This document shows positions 52,109-61,692 of a DNA stretch of 61,692 bases, piece after piece; position 1 is the stretch's first letter, and every line of letters starts with the position of its first letter. Origin of the DNA: Bacillota bacterium. Its GTDB lineage: Bacteria; Bacillota; Clostridia; Lachnospirales; Lachnospiraceae. The stretch is from the NCBI GenBank assembly GCA_023439505.1, contig JAEXNR010000041.1, forward strand, positions 1-61,692. Direction: 5' to 3'. The position numbers were made by a program, and so were the translations under genes. A model generated the notes under the pieces. It was given only the letters and a program-made list of their open reading frames with translations. It ran no database searches and was not told where the DNA came from.

Positions 52109-53194
52109 ATGATTATAAAGTCTTTGGAACTGAAGGACTATAGAAATTATAGTCATCTTGATATGCTTTTTTCTAATGGTACCAATATTTTATACGGAGA
52201 AAATGCGCAGGGAAAAACAAATATCTTAGAAGCGATTTATCTATGTGGAACAACAAAATCTCATAGGGGAAGTAAGGATAAAGAGATGATCACGTTCCAG
52301 AAAGAAGATGCTCATGTCAGAGTTATGCTGGAAAAAAATCAAATACCTCATAAAATAGATCTGCATCTAAAGAAAAATAAAGCAAAAGGGGTTGCCATAG
52401 ATGGCATTCCGATTAAGAGACAAGGTGAATTATTTGGATTGCTAAACCTTGTGTTTTTTTCGCCGGAGGATCTTTATATTATTAAGAACGGGCCGGGTGA
52501 GAGAAGAAAGTTTTTGGATCTGGAGCTTAGTCAGCTAGATAAAGTATATCTCTATCAGTTGACGAATTATAATAAAACGTTAGCTCAGAGAAATAATTTA
52601 TTAAAGCAAATCGGTTTTAACAGGAATTTATTGGATACACTATGTATATGGGATAGTAAATTGATGGAGTATGGACAAAAATTGATTGAAGCAAGAGAAC
52701 AATTTATCCTAAGGCTTAATCAATTGGTGGGGGAAATACATAAGAAGTTATCGGGCGATAGAGAAATACTAACGCTTCAATATGAGCCGAATGTGACATG
52801 TGACAATTTTGAGGAAAAGCTGAAGAAGGCAAAAGAGCGGGATCTGGCTACGAAAATGTCAAATGTAGGACCACACAGAGATGATATGTGTTTTCTGCTG
52901 GAGGATATTGACATACGCAGATACGGTTCTCAGGGTCAGCAGCGTACAGCGGCACTTTCTCTAAAATTAGCTGAGATCGAACTGGTAAAATCAGTAATTA
53001 AAGATAATCCGATTCTATTGTTGGATGATGTGTTATCGGAACTGGATCGGCAAAGACAAAATCATTTGTTAAACAGTATAGGCGATATACAGACAGTAAT
53101 TACATGTACAGGATTAGAAGAATTTATTAATCATAGATTTCCATACAATAAAATTTTTCAAGTAAAAAATGCAGTTGTAACCTGTGAGAATTGA
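52109..53194 (+). CDS. recF: DNA replication and repair protein RecF
   Basis: A 361-residue SMC-like ATPase. Walker A is GENAQGKTN near residue 30, the signature is RRYGSQGQQRTAALSLKL, and Walker B is PILLLDDVLSELD. RecF with RecO and RecR loads RecA at gaps. The start is not preceded by a strong binding site and the gene may be coupled to yaaA (32 bases apart). Confidence 0.96.
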   Translation: MIIKSLELKDYRNYSHLDMLFSNGTNILYGENAQGKTNILEAIYLCGTTKSHRGSKDKEMITFQKEDAHVRVMLEKNQIPHKIDLHLKKNKAKGVAIDGIPIKRQGELFGLLNLVFFSPEDLYIIKNGPGERRKFLDLELSQLDKVYLYQLTNYNKTLAQRNNLLKQIGFNRNLLDTLCIWDSKLMEYGQKLIEAREQFILRLNQLVGEIHKKLSGDREILTLQYEPNVTCDNFEEKLKKAKERDLATKMSNVGPHRDDMCFLLEDIDIRRYGSQGQQRTAALSLKLAEIELVKSVIKDNPILLLDDVLSELDRQRQNHLLNSIGDIQTVITCTGLEEFINHRFPYNKIFQVKNAVVTCEN

Positions 53195-53270
53195 CCGGAG
53201 TTGCAGATCAGTTTCAGAGTTTTACTCAGGAGGAAATGTGATACCGCAAAGCGGCATAATGGAGGTAAAT

Positions 53271-55181
53271 ATGAGTAACGAGTATGGTGCAGATCAAATA
53301 CAAATATTAGAAGGGTTGGAAGCAGTCAGAAAAAGACCTGGTATGTATATTGGTTCAACTTCTTCCAAGGGATTACATCACTTGGTTTATGAGATCGTTG
53401 ATAATGCAGTAGATGAAGCATTGGCAGGATACTGTGATACGATTGAAGTCATCATCAATAAAGATAATTCGGTTACCGTAACTGATAACGGAAGAGGAAT
53501 CCCTATTGGTATTAATCAAAAAAAGGGAATTTCATCGGTAGAAGTTGTATTTACAATTCTTCATGCCGGAGGAAAATTTGGCGGTGGAGGATATAAAGTA
53601 TCCGGCGGACTTCACGGTGTGGGTGCTTCTGTTGTAAATGCTTTATCTGAGTGGTTGGAAGTGGAAATATGTGTAGACGGAAAGTTATATTTTCAACGGT
53701 ATGAACGCGGTAAGGTGATAAACCAATTAAAAGAAATCGGAAGCTCTGATTGCAGAGGAACCAAAGTTACCTTTTTGCCGGATAAAGAAATATTTGAAGA
53801 GACGGTCTTTGATTATGAGATACTGAAACAACGTCTGAGAGAGATGGCCTTTTTAACAAAAAATTTAAAGATTATTCTTCGTGATATCAGGGAAGATGAA
53901 GTGATAGAAAAGGATTTTCATTATGCAGGCGGTATCAAGGAATATGTTGAATATCTAAATCGTCATAAAGATCCCTTATATTCTGATATCATTTATTGTG
54001 AGGGACAAAAAGAAGATGTTTATGTAGAAGTTGCCATGCAGCATAACAGTACGTATACAGAGGGATGTTATAGTTTTGTAAATAATATTACGACACCTGA
54101 AGGTGGTACTCACCTTGCAGGTTTTAAAAATGCGATTACGAAAACCTTTAATGATTATGCCAGAACACTAAAGTTTCTAAAAGACAGTGATACGAATCTA
54201 TCCGGAGAGGATATCAGAGAGGGTCTTACTGCAATTATCAGTATTAAGATTCCTGAGCCCCAATTTGAAGGACAGACAAAACAAAAACTGGGAAATAGTG
54301 AAGCCAGGGGAGCAGTGGATAGTATTGTCAGTGAACAATTGACGTACTTTCTTGAATTAAATCCTTCAGTTGCAAAGATGATTTGTGAAAAATCAATCTT
54401 AGCCCAGAGAGCAAGGGATGCAGCAAGAAAAGCGAGAGATCTGACAAGAAGAAAGACAGCGCTCGAAGGAATGAGTCTTCCGGGTAAGTTAGCGGATTGT
54501 TCGGAAAAGGATCCCTCTAAAAGTGAGATTTATATTGTTGAGGGTGATTCTGCGGGAGGGTCTGCAAAAACAGCCCGTTCCAGAGCAACTCAGGCGATTT
54601 TACCGTTAAGAGGGAAGATATTGAATGTAGAAAAATCCAGACTTGATAAAATTCTGGTGAATAATGAAATTAAAGCGATGATCACGGCCTTTGGTACGGG
54701 GATATCTGATGATTTTGATGTATCGAAGCTTAGGTATCACAAGATCATTATCATGACAGATGCCGATGTGGACGGCGCACATATCTCCACACTGCTTTTA
54801 ACCTTTTTCTATCGGTTTATGCCGGAGTTAATAAAACAGGGATATGTATATCTTGCGCAGCCGCCGCTTTATAAGCTTGAAAAAAATAAATATGTCCGTT
54901 ATGCCTACAGCGACGAAGAATTAAATCAAATTCTTCAGGAAGTCGGAAGGGACAGTAATAATAAAATACAAAGATATAAAGGTCTGGGAGAAATGGATGC
55001 CGATCAATTATGGGAGACAACCATGGATCCGGAGAGAAGAGTTCTTTTAAAGGTTACCATGGATGAAGAGGAGTCTTCAGAGATAGACTTAACATTTACT
55101 ACCCTTATGGGAGATAAAGTGGAACCAAGAAGAGAATTTATTGAAATAAATGCAAAGTATGTTAAGAATTTAGACATTTAA
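53271..55181 (+). CDS. gyrB: DNA gyrase subunit B
   Basis: A 636-residue GyrB. The GHKL ATPase half has EIVDNAVDEALAG and DNGRGIPIG with the lid GGLHGVGASVVNALS. The TOPRIM half has EGDSAGGSAK and MTDADVDGAHI. It introduces negative supercoils with GyrA. ATG 53271 has GGAGG five bases upstream. An in-frame GTG at 53238 is preceded by AGGAGG and would add 11 residues, so two starts are possible. Confidence 0.97.
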   Translation: MSNEYGADQIQILEGLEAVRKRPGMYIGSTSSKGLHHLVYEIVDNAVDEALAGYCDTIEVIINKDNSVTVTDNGRGIPIGINQKKGISSVEVVFTILHAGGKFGGGGYKVSGGLHGVGASVVNALSEWLEVEICVDGKLYFQRYERGKVINQLKEIGSSDCRGTKVTFLPDKEIFEETVFDYEILKQRLREMAFLTKNLKIILRDIREDEVIEKDFHYAGGIKEYVEYLNRHKDPLYSDIIYCEGQKEDVYVEVAMQHNSTYTEGCYSFVNNITTPEGGTHLAGFKNAITKTFNDYARTLKFLKDSDTNLSGEDIREGLTAIISIKIPEPQFEGQTKQKLGNSEARGAVDSIVSEQLTYFLELNPSVAKMICEKSILAQRARDAARKARDLTRRKTALEGMSLPGKLADCSEKDPSKSEIYIVEGDSAGGSAKTARSRATQAILPLRGKILNVEKSRLDKILVNNEIKAMITAFGTGISDDFDVSKLRYHKIIIMTDADVDGAHISTLLLTFFYRFMPELIKQGYVYLAQPPLYKLEKNKYVRYAYSDEELNQILQEVGRDSNNKIQRYKGLGEMDADQLWETTMDPERRVLLKVTMDEEESSEIDLTFTTLMGDKVEPRREFIEINAKYVKNLDI

Positions 55182-55287
55182 TATCTAAACAAGAGCAAGG
55201 CAAAAGAAAAACATGAAAAAAGACTGTAAATTTATAGTTACATTTAGATAGCCTTTCATGGAAACGTTAGATAACGGAGGAAAAGAA

Positions 55288-57897
55288 ATGGATGAGAATA
55301 TCTTCGACAAGGTGCATGAGGTCGATTTAAAAAAGACAATGGAAACATCGTATATTAACTATGCCATGTCTGTCATTGCGGCCCGTGCTCTTCCCGATGT
55401 CAGGGACGGTCTAAAGCCGGTACAAAGAAGAATTTTATATGCAATGATTGAGTTAAATAATGGACCGGACAAGCCGCATCGTAAATGTGCGCGTATTGTC
55501 GGTGATACCATGGGTAAATATCATCCTCACGGAGATAGCTCCATCTATGAGGCCCTGGTAAAATTGGCTCAGGATTTTTCTACCCGGTATCCTCTGATAG
55601 ACGGTCACGGTAATTTCGGTTCTATTGACGGTGATGGGGCAGCGGCCATGCGATATACGGAAGCGCGTCTTAGTAAAATTTCCATGGAGATGCTGTCTGA
55701 TATTAACAAAGATACCGTTGATTTTATTCCGAACTTTGATGAGACAGAAAAAGAGCCTACAGTTTTGCCTTCCAGGTATCCAAATTTATTGGTAAACGGT
55801 ACCTCCGGAATCGCTGTTGGTATGGCCACAAATATTCCTCCTCATAATTTGAAGGAGATTATTAATGGTGTTCTTAAGATTATTAATAATCAAATTGAAG
55901 AGGATAGAGAAACAGACTTAGAAGAAATTCTGGAAATTATCAAGGGACCGGATTTCCCGACAGGTGCACAAATTCTGGGTACCAGCGGAATTAATGAGGC
56001 ATATCGTACCGGCAGAGGAAAAATAAGAGTACGTGCAGTTTCTGACATAGAGACCATGCCAAATGGAAAAAATAGAATTGTTGTTAGTGAGCTTCCCTAT
56101 ATGGTGAATAAGGCCAGACTAATTGAAAAAATTGCTGAGCTGGTAAAAGATAAAAAAATTGATGGTATTACAGAACTGCGGGATGAATCAGACCGTACCG
56201 GTATGAGAATTGTAATCGAACTGCGCAGGGATGTGAATGCAAATGTTTTGTTAAATCAATTATACAAACATACCCAGCTTCAGGATACGTTTGGTGTCAT
56301 TATGATTGCTTTGGTAAACAATGAGCCAAGAGTACTTAATCTTTTAGAAATGCTGAATTATTATATTCAGCATCAGAAAGAGGTTGTCACCAGACGTACA
56401 AGGTATGATTTAAATAAAGCACAAGAAAGAGCACATATTTTACAGGGGTTATTGATTGCACTGGATCATATTGATGAGGTAATACAAATTATCCGTTCTT
56501 CTCAAAATGGCGGCATCGCCAAAGAACGGTTAATTGAACGTTTTGAATTATCTGATGCTCAGGCACAGGCAATTATCGATATGAGACTTCGTGCATTAAC
56601 AGGTTTGGAAAGAGAAAGACTGGAAGCGGAGTATGCGGAATTAATGACAAAAATTGCAGAATATCAGGCAATTCTTGCGGATGAAAAGAAATTACTTGGT
56701 GTGATCAGAGATGAGATTACGGTAATTCGTGATAAATATGGTGATGACAGAAGAACTTCTATTGGTTTTGATGAATTTGACATCTCCATGGAGGATCTGA
56801 TTCCCAATGAAAATACGGTCATTGCTATGACAAGATTGGGATATATCAAGCGTATGACCATAGATAACTTCAAAAGTCAGCATCGAGGCGGTAAAGGAAT
56901 TAAAGGAATGCATACCATCGATGAAGATTTTATTGAGGATCTTCTGATGACCACCAATCATCACTTCATTATGTTCTTCACAAACAAGGGACGGGTATAT
57001 CGACTGAAAGCATATGAGATACCGGAATCGAGCCGAACGGCCAGGGGTACGGCAATTGTTAATTTATTGCAGTTATTGCCGGACGAACGTATTACGTCCA
57101 TTATTCCTTTGAAGGAATATAAGAATGACAGATTTTTATTTATGGCAACAAAGAATGGTATTGTAAAGAAGACACCGATTAAAGACTATGAAAATATCAG
57201 AAAATCCGGACTTCAGGCAATTAGTTTGCGGGAAGACGATGATTTAATTGAAGTAAAGTCGACCAATCGACATAAAGATATTATCCTGGTGACAAAAAAC
57301 GGTATGTGTATTCGTTTTAATGAACGGGATGTCAGAGCAACCGGAAGGACTTCGATGGGCGTGATCGGTATGACTTTAACCGGAGATGACCAGGTCGTTG
57401 GTATGCAGTTAAATACCCAGGGAGAATATCTGCTATTTGTATCAGAAAATGGAATGGGTAAACGTACACTTATGGATGAATTCACGGTGCAGCGTCGTGG
57501 AGGTAAGGGTGTAAAATGTTATAAAATTACCGATAAAACAGGTGATGTCATAGGTGTAAAAGCAGTGAATGAAGATAATGAGATCATGATCATTACCACG
57601 GAGGGGATTATAATCCGCTTAATGGTAAATGATATTTCAATTCTTGGAAGAATTACCTCAGGCGTTAAATTAATCAATATGAATACGGAAAAAGATATTA
57701 CTGTAGCCAGTCTTGCTAAAGTAAAAGAAAGTAATATGATAGCCTCGGAAGAAGAGGTTATTAAAAATCTGGAAAAAGAACTGGAAGAGGAAAGTATGGA
57801 AGCCCCGGAGGAAGCAGAGGATGATTCTGATGCGGATGATTTTGAAGGGGAAGAAGAACTCCCTGATGAAATGGGCCAGGAAGACGAAGAAGAGTAG
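55288..57897 (+). CDS. gyrA: DNA gyrase subunit A
   Basis: An 869-residue GyrA. The breakage-reunion domain has ARIVGDTMGKYHPHGDSSIYE around the quinolone-determining region and the catalytic Tyr in AMRYTEARLSK. The C-terminal beta-pinwheel has the GyrA box QRRGGKGVK that separates gyrase from topoisomerase IV. A strongly acidic tail (about 55 residues of Glu/Asp) follows, longer than in Bacillus. GGAGG lies seven bases before ATG 55288. Confidence 0.97.
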   Translation: MDENIFDKVHEVDLKKTMETSYINYAMSVIAARALPDVRDGLKPVQRRILYAMIELNNGPDKPHRKCARIVGDTMGKYHPHGDSSIYEALVKLAQDFSTRYPLIDGHGNFGSIDGDGAAAMRYTEARLSKISMEMLSDINKDTVDFIPNFDETEKEPTVLPSRYPNLLVNGTSGIAVGMATNIPPHNLKEIINGVLKIINNQIEEDRETDLEEILEIIKGPDFPTGAQILGTSGINEAYRTGRGKIRVRAVSDIETMPNGKNRIVVSELPYMVNKARLIEKIAELVKDKKIDGITELRDESDRTGMRIVIELRRDVNANVLLNQLYKHTQLQDTFGVIMIALVNNEPRVLNLLEMLNYYIQHQKEVVTRRTRYDLNKAQERAHILQGLLIALDHIDEVIQIIRSSQNGGIAKERLIERFELSDAQAQAIIDMRLRALTGLERERLEAEYAELMTKIAEYQAILADEKKLLGVIRDEITVIRDKYGDDRRTSIGFDEFDISMEDLIPNENTVIAMTRLGYIKRMTIDNFKSQHRGGKGIKGMHTIDEDFIEDLLMTTNHHFIMFFTNKGRVYRLKAYEIPESSRTARGTAIVNLLQLLPDERITSIIPLKEYKNDRFLFMATKNGIVKKTPIKDYENIRKSGLQAISLREDDDLIEVKSTNRHKDIILVTKNGMCIRFNERDVRATGRTSMGVIGMTLTGDDQVVGMQLNTQGEYLLFVSENGMGKRTLMDEFTVQRRGGKGVKCYKITDKTGDVIGVKAVNEDNEIMIITTEGIIIRLMVNDISILGRITSGVKLINMNTEKDITVASLAKVKESNMIASEEEVIKNLEKELEEESMEAPEEAEDDSDADDFEGEEELPDEMGQEDEEE

Positions 57898-57957
57898 TTG
57901 TGGTACTTCTGTCTCTTATGTGATTCAAATCTCATGGAAGTAATTAAGGAGTAGAGA

Positions 57958-58800
57958 ATGAGAAATATTCATACAGATGAAATTATCCGGAATATCAAAG
58001 AAATGTGCATAGAAGCCAACTTAAAGTTGGCTTCTGATGTTGAACAAAGGGTTAGAGATGCATATGAGCAGGAAGTAACTCCTCTTGGAAAACAAATTAT
58101 GGGTCAGCTGGGAAATAATCTGGATATTGCAGCTGAGGATCTTATTCCTATCTGTCAGGATACCGGTATGGCGATTATTTTTGTAACACTGGGTCAGGAA
58201 GTGCATTTGGAAGGAATGTATCTGGAGGATGCCATAAATGAAGGGATTAGACAAGGATATCAGGAGGGATATTTAAGAAAATCTGTGGTAGAAGATCCAT
58301 TTATCCGTAATAACACAAAAGATAATACACCTGGTATTATTCATTACCAAATCGTACCGGGAGATGGTTTGGAGATCACAGTGGCACCAAAGGGCTTTGG
58401 GAGTGAAAATATGAGTCGTGTCTATATGCTTAAACCCTCTGATGGAATTGAGGGTGTAAAGGAGGCAGTGATAGAGACGGTGAAACTGGCCGGTCCCAAT
58501 GCCTGTCCGCCGATTGTAGTTGGAATTGGAATTGGGGGCAGTTTTGAAAAGTGTACATTTCTTGCTAAAAAAGCGTTAACCAGAAGCTTGGATCAGCCCT
58601 CGACATTAGAACATATCAGAAGTCTTGAACGAGAACTATTGGTAGAAATCAATGAGCTGGGAATTGGACCGGGGGGACTTGGAGGAAAAATAACAGCCCT
58701 TGGAGTGAATATCGAAACGTATCCGACGCACATAGCGGGATTACCGTTAGCAATCAATATCTGTTGTCATGTCAACAGGCATATTACCAGAAAAATTTAG
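57958..58800 (+). CDS. class I Fe-S fumarate hydratase, alpha subunit (TtdA-like)
   Basis: A 280-residue protein of the TtdA/FumA-N family. Cysteines expected to hold the [4Fe-4S] cluster are in PICQDTGMAI, GPNACPPIVVG and NICCHVNRH. With the beta subunit encoded next it interconverts fumarate and malate; the same fold serves L(+)-tartrate dehydratase. AAGGAG precedes the ATG. The two-gene form is common in anaerobes. Confidence 0.92.
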   Translation: MRNIHTDEIIRNIKEMCIEANLKLASDVEQRVRDAYEQEVTPLGKQIMGQLGNNLDIAAEDLIPICQDTGMAIIFVTLGQEVHLEGMYLEDAINEGIRQGYQEGYLRKSVVEDPFIRNNTKDNTPGIIHYQIVPGDGLEITVAPKGFGSENMSRVYMLKPSDGIEGVKEAVIETVKLAGPNACPPIVVGIGIGGSFEKCTFLAKKALTRSLDQPSTLEHIRSLERELLVEINELGIGPGGLGGKITALGVNIETYPTHIAGLPLAINICCHVNRHITRKI

Positions 58801-58951
58801 CAGATAACTCTCGAATGGAATAAAATCGGAACTGCTTTGCCAATAATACGAATGAAATAGAACGATATAATTGCGTAAATAACTGATATGCTTTCCAGAT
58901 AGGAATGTAAAAATATTGATACAAAAGAATGAGATAGAAAGAGGGAGTAAT

Positions 58952-59494
58952 TTGGATAAGTATATTACAACACCCTTAACAACAGAAAAGGTTGAAGAAT
59001 TGGTGGCGGGAGATTATGTATATATTACTGGTGTTATATATACTGCCAGAGACGCTGCACATAAGAGAATGTTTGAAACGGTGGCAGAGGGAAAAAAAAT
59101 CCCAATCGAATTGGAAAATAATGTTATTTATTATTTGGGACCTACGCCGGCCAGAGAAGGTCAGGTGATCGGGTCAGCGGGACCTACAACGAGCAGCAGA
59201 ATGGATAAATATACACCAATGCTCCTGGAACGTGGGTTGAAGGGTATGATAGGAAAAGGAAAAAGGAATCAGAGTGTGATTAACGCCATGATGAGAAATA
59301 AAGCAGTGTATTTTGCCGCAATTGGCGGAGCAGGTGCTTTATTATCAAAGAAGATTAAGAAATCTAAAATAATTGCATATGAAGATCTTGGAACAGAAGC
59401 CATCAGAGAATTATATGTTGAAGATTTTCCGGTTATTGTTGTAATTGATTCTAAAGGAAATAATTTATATGAAATAGTAACACAAAATAGTTGA
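58952..59494 (+). CDS. class I Fe-S fumarate hydratase, beta subunit (TtdB-like)
   Basis: A 180-residue protein of the FumA C-terminal / TtdB family, with TPLTTEKVEELVAGDYVYITG at the start, YYLGPTPAREGQVIGSAGPTT in the middle and GGAGALLSKKI near the end. It binds substrate in the fumarase complex. The start is probably TTG 58952 with GGGAG four bases upstream; another TTG 12 codons earlier has no site. It follows the alpha-subunit gene by 151 bases. Confidence 0.9.
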   Translation: MDKYITTPLTTEKVEELVAGDYVYITGVIYTARDAAHKRMFETVAEGKKIPIELENNVIYYLGPTPAREGQVIGSAGPTTSSRMDKYTPMLLERGLKGMIGKGKRNQSVINAMMRNKAVYFAAIGGAGALLSKKIKKSKIIAYEDLGTEAIRELYVEDFPVIVVIDSKGNNLYEIVTQNS

Positions 59495-59578
59495 CAAATG
59501 AAAAGTCATTTGTTATACTTGGATTTGTCTCTGTGAAAGAGATAAAACAGAATATGGTTAAATTAAGTTCAGTTTTCT

Positions 59579-59666
59579 GGAGAAATACTCAAGAGGCCGA
59601 AGAGGCGCCCCTGCTAAGGGTGTAGGTCGGGCGACCGGCGCGAGGGTTCAAATCCCTCTTTCTCCG
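59579..59666 (+). tRNA. tRNA-Ser (anticodon GCT)
   Basis: An 88-nt class II tRNA. Acceptor arms GGAGAAA/TTTCTCC, anticodon loop CTGCTAA (GCT), a long variable arm and T-loop TTCAAAT. CCA is not encoded. It reads AGC and AGT. Confidence 0.95.
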
Positions 59667-59674
59667 TAAGAACG

Positions 59675-59705
59675 AAGCAGCCGTAACATTATGTTACGGC
59701 TGCTT
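59675..59705 (+). terminator. terminator after tRNA-Ser
   Basis: Arms AAGCAGCCGTAACAT and ATGTTACGGCTGCTT (15 bp) around one central base, ending in T4. It starts nine bases after the tRNA. Confidence 0.9.
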
Positions 59706-59783
59706 TTGTCTTATAATTTACGGGATCAGATTAATTTGAATCATAGTATCAGTTACTCAAAAATTACCTGGGGAGGAATGAAT

Positions 59784-60281
59784 ATGAAAAATTTTGTAAT
59801 AGAGGAAATTAGGGAAGAGCATTTACAGAGTGTATTAGAGATATATAATTATTATGTCTTAAATACAACGGCTACTTTCCATATACGAACACTGACCATA
59901 AGTGAAATGAAAGAGATAGTATGTTTTGTTAACCCTGTTTACAAAACATTCATTATCAAAAATCATGAGGAAGTTTGTGGTTATGTCATATTAACGCAGC
60001 ATAAAAAAAGAGAAGCATATGATAAAACGGCCGAAATAAGCATATATCTAAAGCAGGAATTTAGAGGACAGGGGCTGGGAAACCTTGCGATTCAACATAT
60101 TGAAGATTACGCAAGGACGGTAAAAATGCGTGTTCTGATTGCAACCGTGTGCGGGGAGAATACGCGGAGCATTCAGTTGTTTTCTAAAAACGGGTATGAA
60201 AAGTGTGCGCACTATAAGGAAGTTGGGTCAAAGTTTGGACGTTACCTGGATTTGGTAGCTTATCAGAAAATTTTATATTAG
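59784..60281 (+). CDS. GNAT N-acetyltransferase, phosphinothricin/methionine sulfoximine type
   Basis: A 165-residue acetyltransferase related to the Pat/YwnH group: EIYNYYVLNTTATFHIRTLT at the start, YLKQEFRGQGLGNLAIQ with the acetyl-CoA loop RGQGLG, and NTRSIQLFSKNGYEKCAHYKEVG at the end. These proteins acetylate glutamate analogues or related small amines. The ATG with GGAGG seven bases upstream is used; an extra upstream ATG two codons earlier is too close. It is a single gene. Confidence 0.88.
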   Translation: MKNFVIEEIREEHLQSVLEIYNYYVLNTTATFHIRTLTISEMKEIVCFVNPVYKTFIIKNHEEVCGYVILTQHKKREAYDKTAEISIYLKQEFRGQGLGNLAIQHIEDYARTVKMRVLIATVCGENTRSIQLFSKNGYEKCAHYKEVGSKFGRYLDLVAYQKILY

Positions 60282-60418
60282 CTATTATTAGATTAGAATT
60301 TTTTATTTTCCACTTTTATTTATTCTGATTAATTGGTAAAATATTCTTTATACATAAGTTACTGTTTATTTTGTTACTGCCTTAAATAAAAATAAGAGGA
60401 ATGATAGGAGAAAATCAG

Positions 60419-61066
60419 ATGAACAAAAAAAGTTTATGGCAGATATTATCATTGAGTGCAATTTTAGGAGTAATATTTTATATAATTCATGTAATCTTAG
60501 GCGGAATATTATGGAAGGGCTATAATCATATGACGCAGACGATAAGTGAATTAACAGGAGAAAATGCGCCTGATGCTGCATTCTTATCTAAGCTAACTTT
60601 TGCCTATGGAATTTTGCTGGTTATATTTTCAATAAGTCTCTTGATGATATTTTTACAAAAAAAAGTTCATAAGCTGGCAATCCTTGGATCTATTTTATTA
60701 ATCGTCATGGAAATTACATCGCTGATTGGTTATTCCTTGTTTCCGCTAAACACCGAATTAGACATGTCCAGTTTTCAAAATATGATGCATATGGTAGTAA
60801 CCGCAGTTGTTGTCATATGTACCATAGGTTTTGGATTTTTCATCGGAATTGGATTATTGAAGACGAAGGGATTAAAAAGGATTGGTATATTTGTTTTGGT
60901 ATGTGCAATTATAATTACAGTTGCAGGATCATTAACTCCGATTACTATGGTAAATAATATTCCAATTGCAGGTTTATTTGAAAGAATTAATATATTCACA
61001 CTACACATCTGCACAATTGGTTTATCGATCAGTTCGTTTCATGGACTAAAAATTTCGAATAGTTAG
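60419..61066 (+). CDS. DUF998-like integral membrane protein
   Basis: A 215-residue protein with six predicted membrane helices and no large loops; the pattern (YNHMTQTISELTGENAPDA after helix 1, SLFPLN before helix 4) is like DUF998. Function is unknown. AGGAG lies eight bases before ATG 60419. It is isolated by about 140 bases from the acetyltransferase gene, same strand. Confidence 0.75.
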   Translation: MNKKSLWQILSLSAILGVIFYIIHVILGGILWKGYNHMTQTISELTGENAPDAAFLSKLTFAYGILLVIFSISLLMIFLQKKVHKLAILGSILLIVMEITSLIGYSLFPLNTELDMSSFQNMMHMVVTAVVVICTIGFGFFIGIGLLKTKGLKRIGIFVLVCAIIITVAGSLTPITMVNNIPIAGLFERINIFTLHICTIGLSISSFHGLKISNS

Positions 61067-61412
61067 ATAAAGACATATAATTATTTGCATTAAGTAATTT
61101 AACGGTAAAGACAAAATTAATTGAAAAATAGCAGTTTATGTATTATGGCATCGTGGATTCTTAATAATTATCAATGTTTTATATTATGGCCGTAATTAAT
61201 TTTGAGCGTTATTTCAAAAATAAGTACAGCAATTGTTTGATTAAATTGTTTGAATCGTGTCTGATTTTGTTTTAAGTCTGAAGATTCATAAAAACGGCAT
61301 ATATTCGTGTATTTTCGGGTATTAATAGCAGAGAATGATGAATAAAAAAGAGCGAATAGATCTGTTAATGATTAAATTTTTAAAAAAAAATAAAAAATAG
61401 AGTGAAAAGTTG
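61067..61412. other. AT-rich intergenic region, upstream part
   Basis: No gene is visible. It is AT-rich with long A and T runs (61375-61397), which resemble an UP element for the promoter immediately downstream. Confidence 0.55.
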
Positions 61413-61441
61413 TTGACAAAAGATTATGCTTATGATAAGAT
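61413..61441 (+). promoter_or_regulatory. strong promoter, probably of an rRNA operon beyond the window
   Basis: TTGACA (61413-61418), 17-base spacer, TAAGAT (61436-61441), preceded by A/T tracts. Confidence 0.7.
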
Positions 61442-61692
61442 TACTTTCGCTGACGCATTAAGAAATTAAGAGCCGGCAAACAGAACATTGATAATTGAAC
61501 AGTAAAACAACCCTGAAAATTCTAAAAAATTGAAGGCCCATAAAGAGCAATCGAAATGGACTTCGAAAAAGAAATTTTCATTAAATGAATCGACAGCCGA
61601 AAGGTTGAAGATGCATTACGAACTCGTATTGATACGAAAGTATTGATACAACCACAAAAACAGTAAAGATAATGGATTAGCGATAAGCTAAC
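61442..61692 (+). other. untranslated leader up to the window edge
   Basis: No reading frame. It contains AACATTGATAATTGAACAG and alternating small stems such as those in clostridial rRNA leaders. The identity is inferred; the 16S gene itself is outside. Confidence 0.45.

Noticed and set aside
57519..57935. Serine-rich minus-strand frame at the gyrA 3' end
   Set aside because: Antisense of the acidic GyrA tail.

Overview
The window is the replication-origin end of a low-GC Gram-positive anaerobe, most likely a Lachnospiraceae (Clostridium cluster XIVa) close to the Lachnoclostridium / Anaerocolumna group. The evidence is the gene order rpmH-rnpA-yidD-yidC-jag-mnmE-mnmG-rsmG on one side of dnaA and dnaN-yaaA-recF-gyrB-gyrA on the other, DUF3881 and DUF4446 genes, a two-subunit Fe-S fumarase after gyrA, and a bifunctional AdhE close to parAB. 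No database search was possible; product names come from motifs and family knowledge.

Layout. 1-5.8 kb: tRNA-Lys, thioredoxin, TrmB, a flavoprotein, a penicillin-binding DD-carboxypeptidase and a repeat-bearing membrane protein. 5.9-12.6 kb: a complete phosphate-starvation operon pstSCAB-phoU-phoPR on the minus strand, headed by a three-copy Pho box. 12.9-30.0 kb: an unusual, visibly more GC-rich, all-minus-strand island next to tRNA-Arg(CCT). It holds a Cys-rich small protein, a LytTR response regulator and GHKL kinase, a dicarboxylate/amino-acid symporter, a 5'-nucleotidase, a diguanylate cyclase, a GNAT protein, small leader-like peptides, a STAS protein, a MATE exporter, a glutamate-cysteine-ligase-like enzyme, a SpoIIE/RsbU-type phosphatase and an amino-acid ABC importer. 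30.5-32.7 kb: DUF3881 and HD-GYP genes. 33-35.7 kb: adhE under two Rex-like operators. 35.8-38.9 kb: DUF4446, parB, parA, three parS sites and a group IIC intron relic. 38.9-48.7 kb: a DegSU-like two-component pair, then the rsmG-to-rpmH origin cluster. 48.7-50.7 kb: bipartite oriC around dnaA. 50.7-59.5 kb: dnaN, yaaA, recF, gyrB, gyrA and fumarase. 59.6-61.7 kb: tRNA-Ser, a GNAT protein, a DUF998 protein and a strong promoter, probably of an rRNA operon lying beyond the right edge. Nearly all genes point away from oriC; dacF, the flavoprotein gene and adhE are the exceptions on the left arm.

The most interesting part is the 12.9-30 kb island. RsbW-like (GHKL ATPase-fold) domains are fused to three unrelated transport proteins: the C-terminus of an ABC ATPase, the C-terminus of a MATE exporter and the N-terminus of an SDF symporter. 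A fourth, apparently inactive copy stands alone beside a STAS protein with a conserved phosphoserine position. An apparently intact copy sits at the end of a membrane PP2C phosphatase. No sigma factor is present. My inference is a partner-switching circuit (STAS, ATPase domains, PP2C) that may control transport rather than transcription. It is linked to a LytTR two-component system, a diguanylate cyclase and small Cys-rich or double-glycine-motif peptides.
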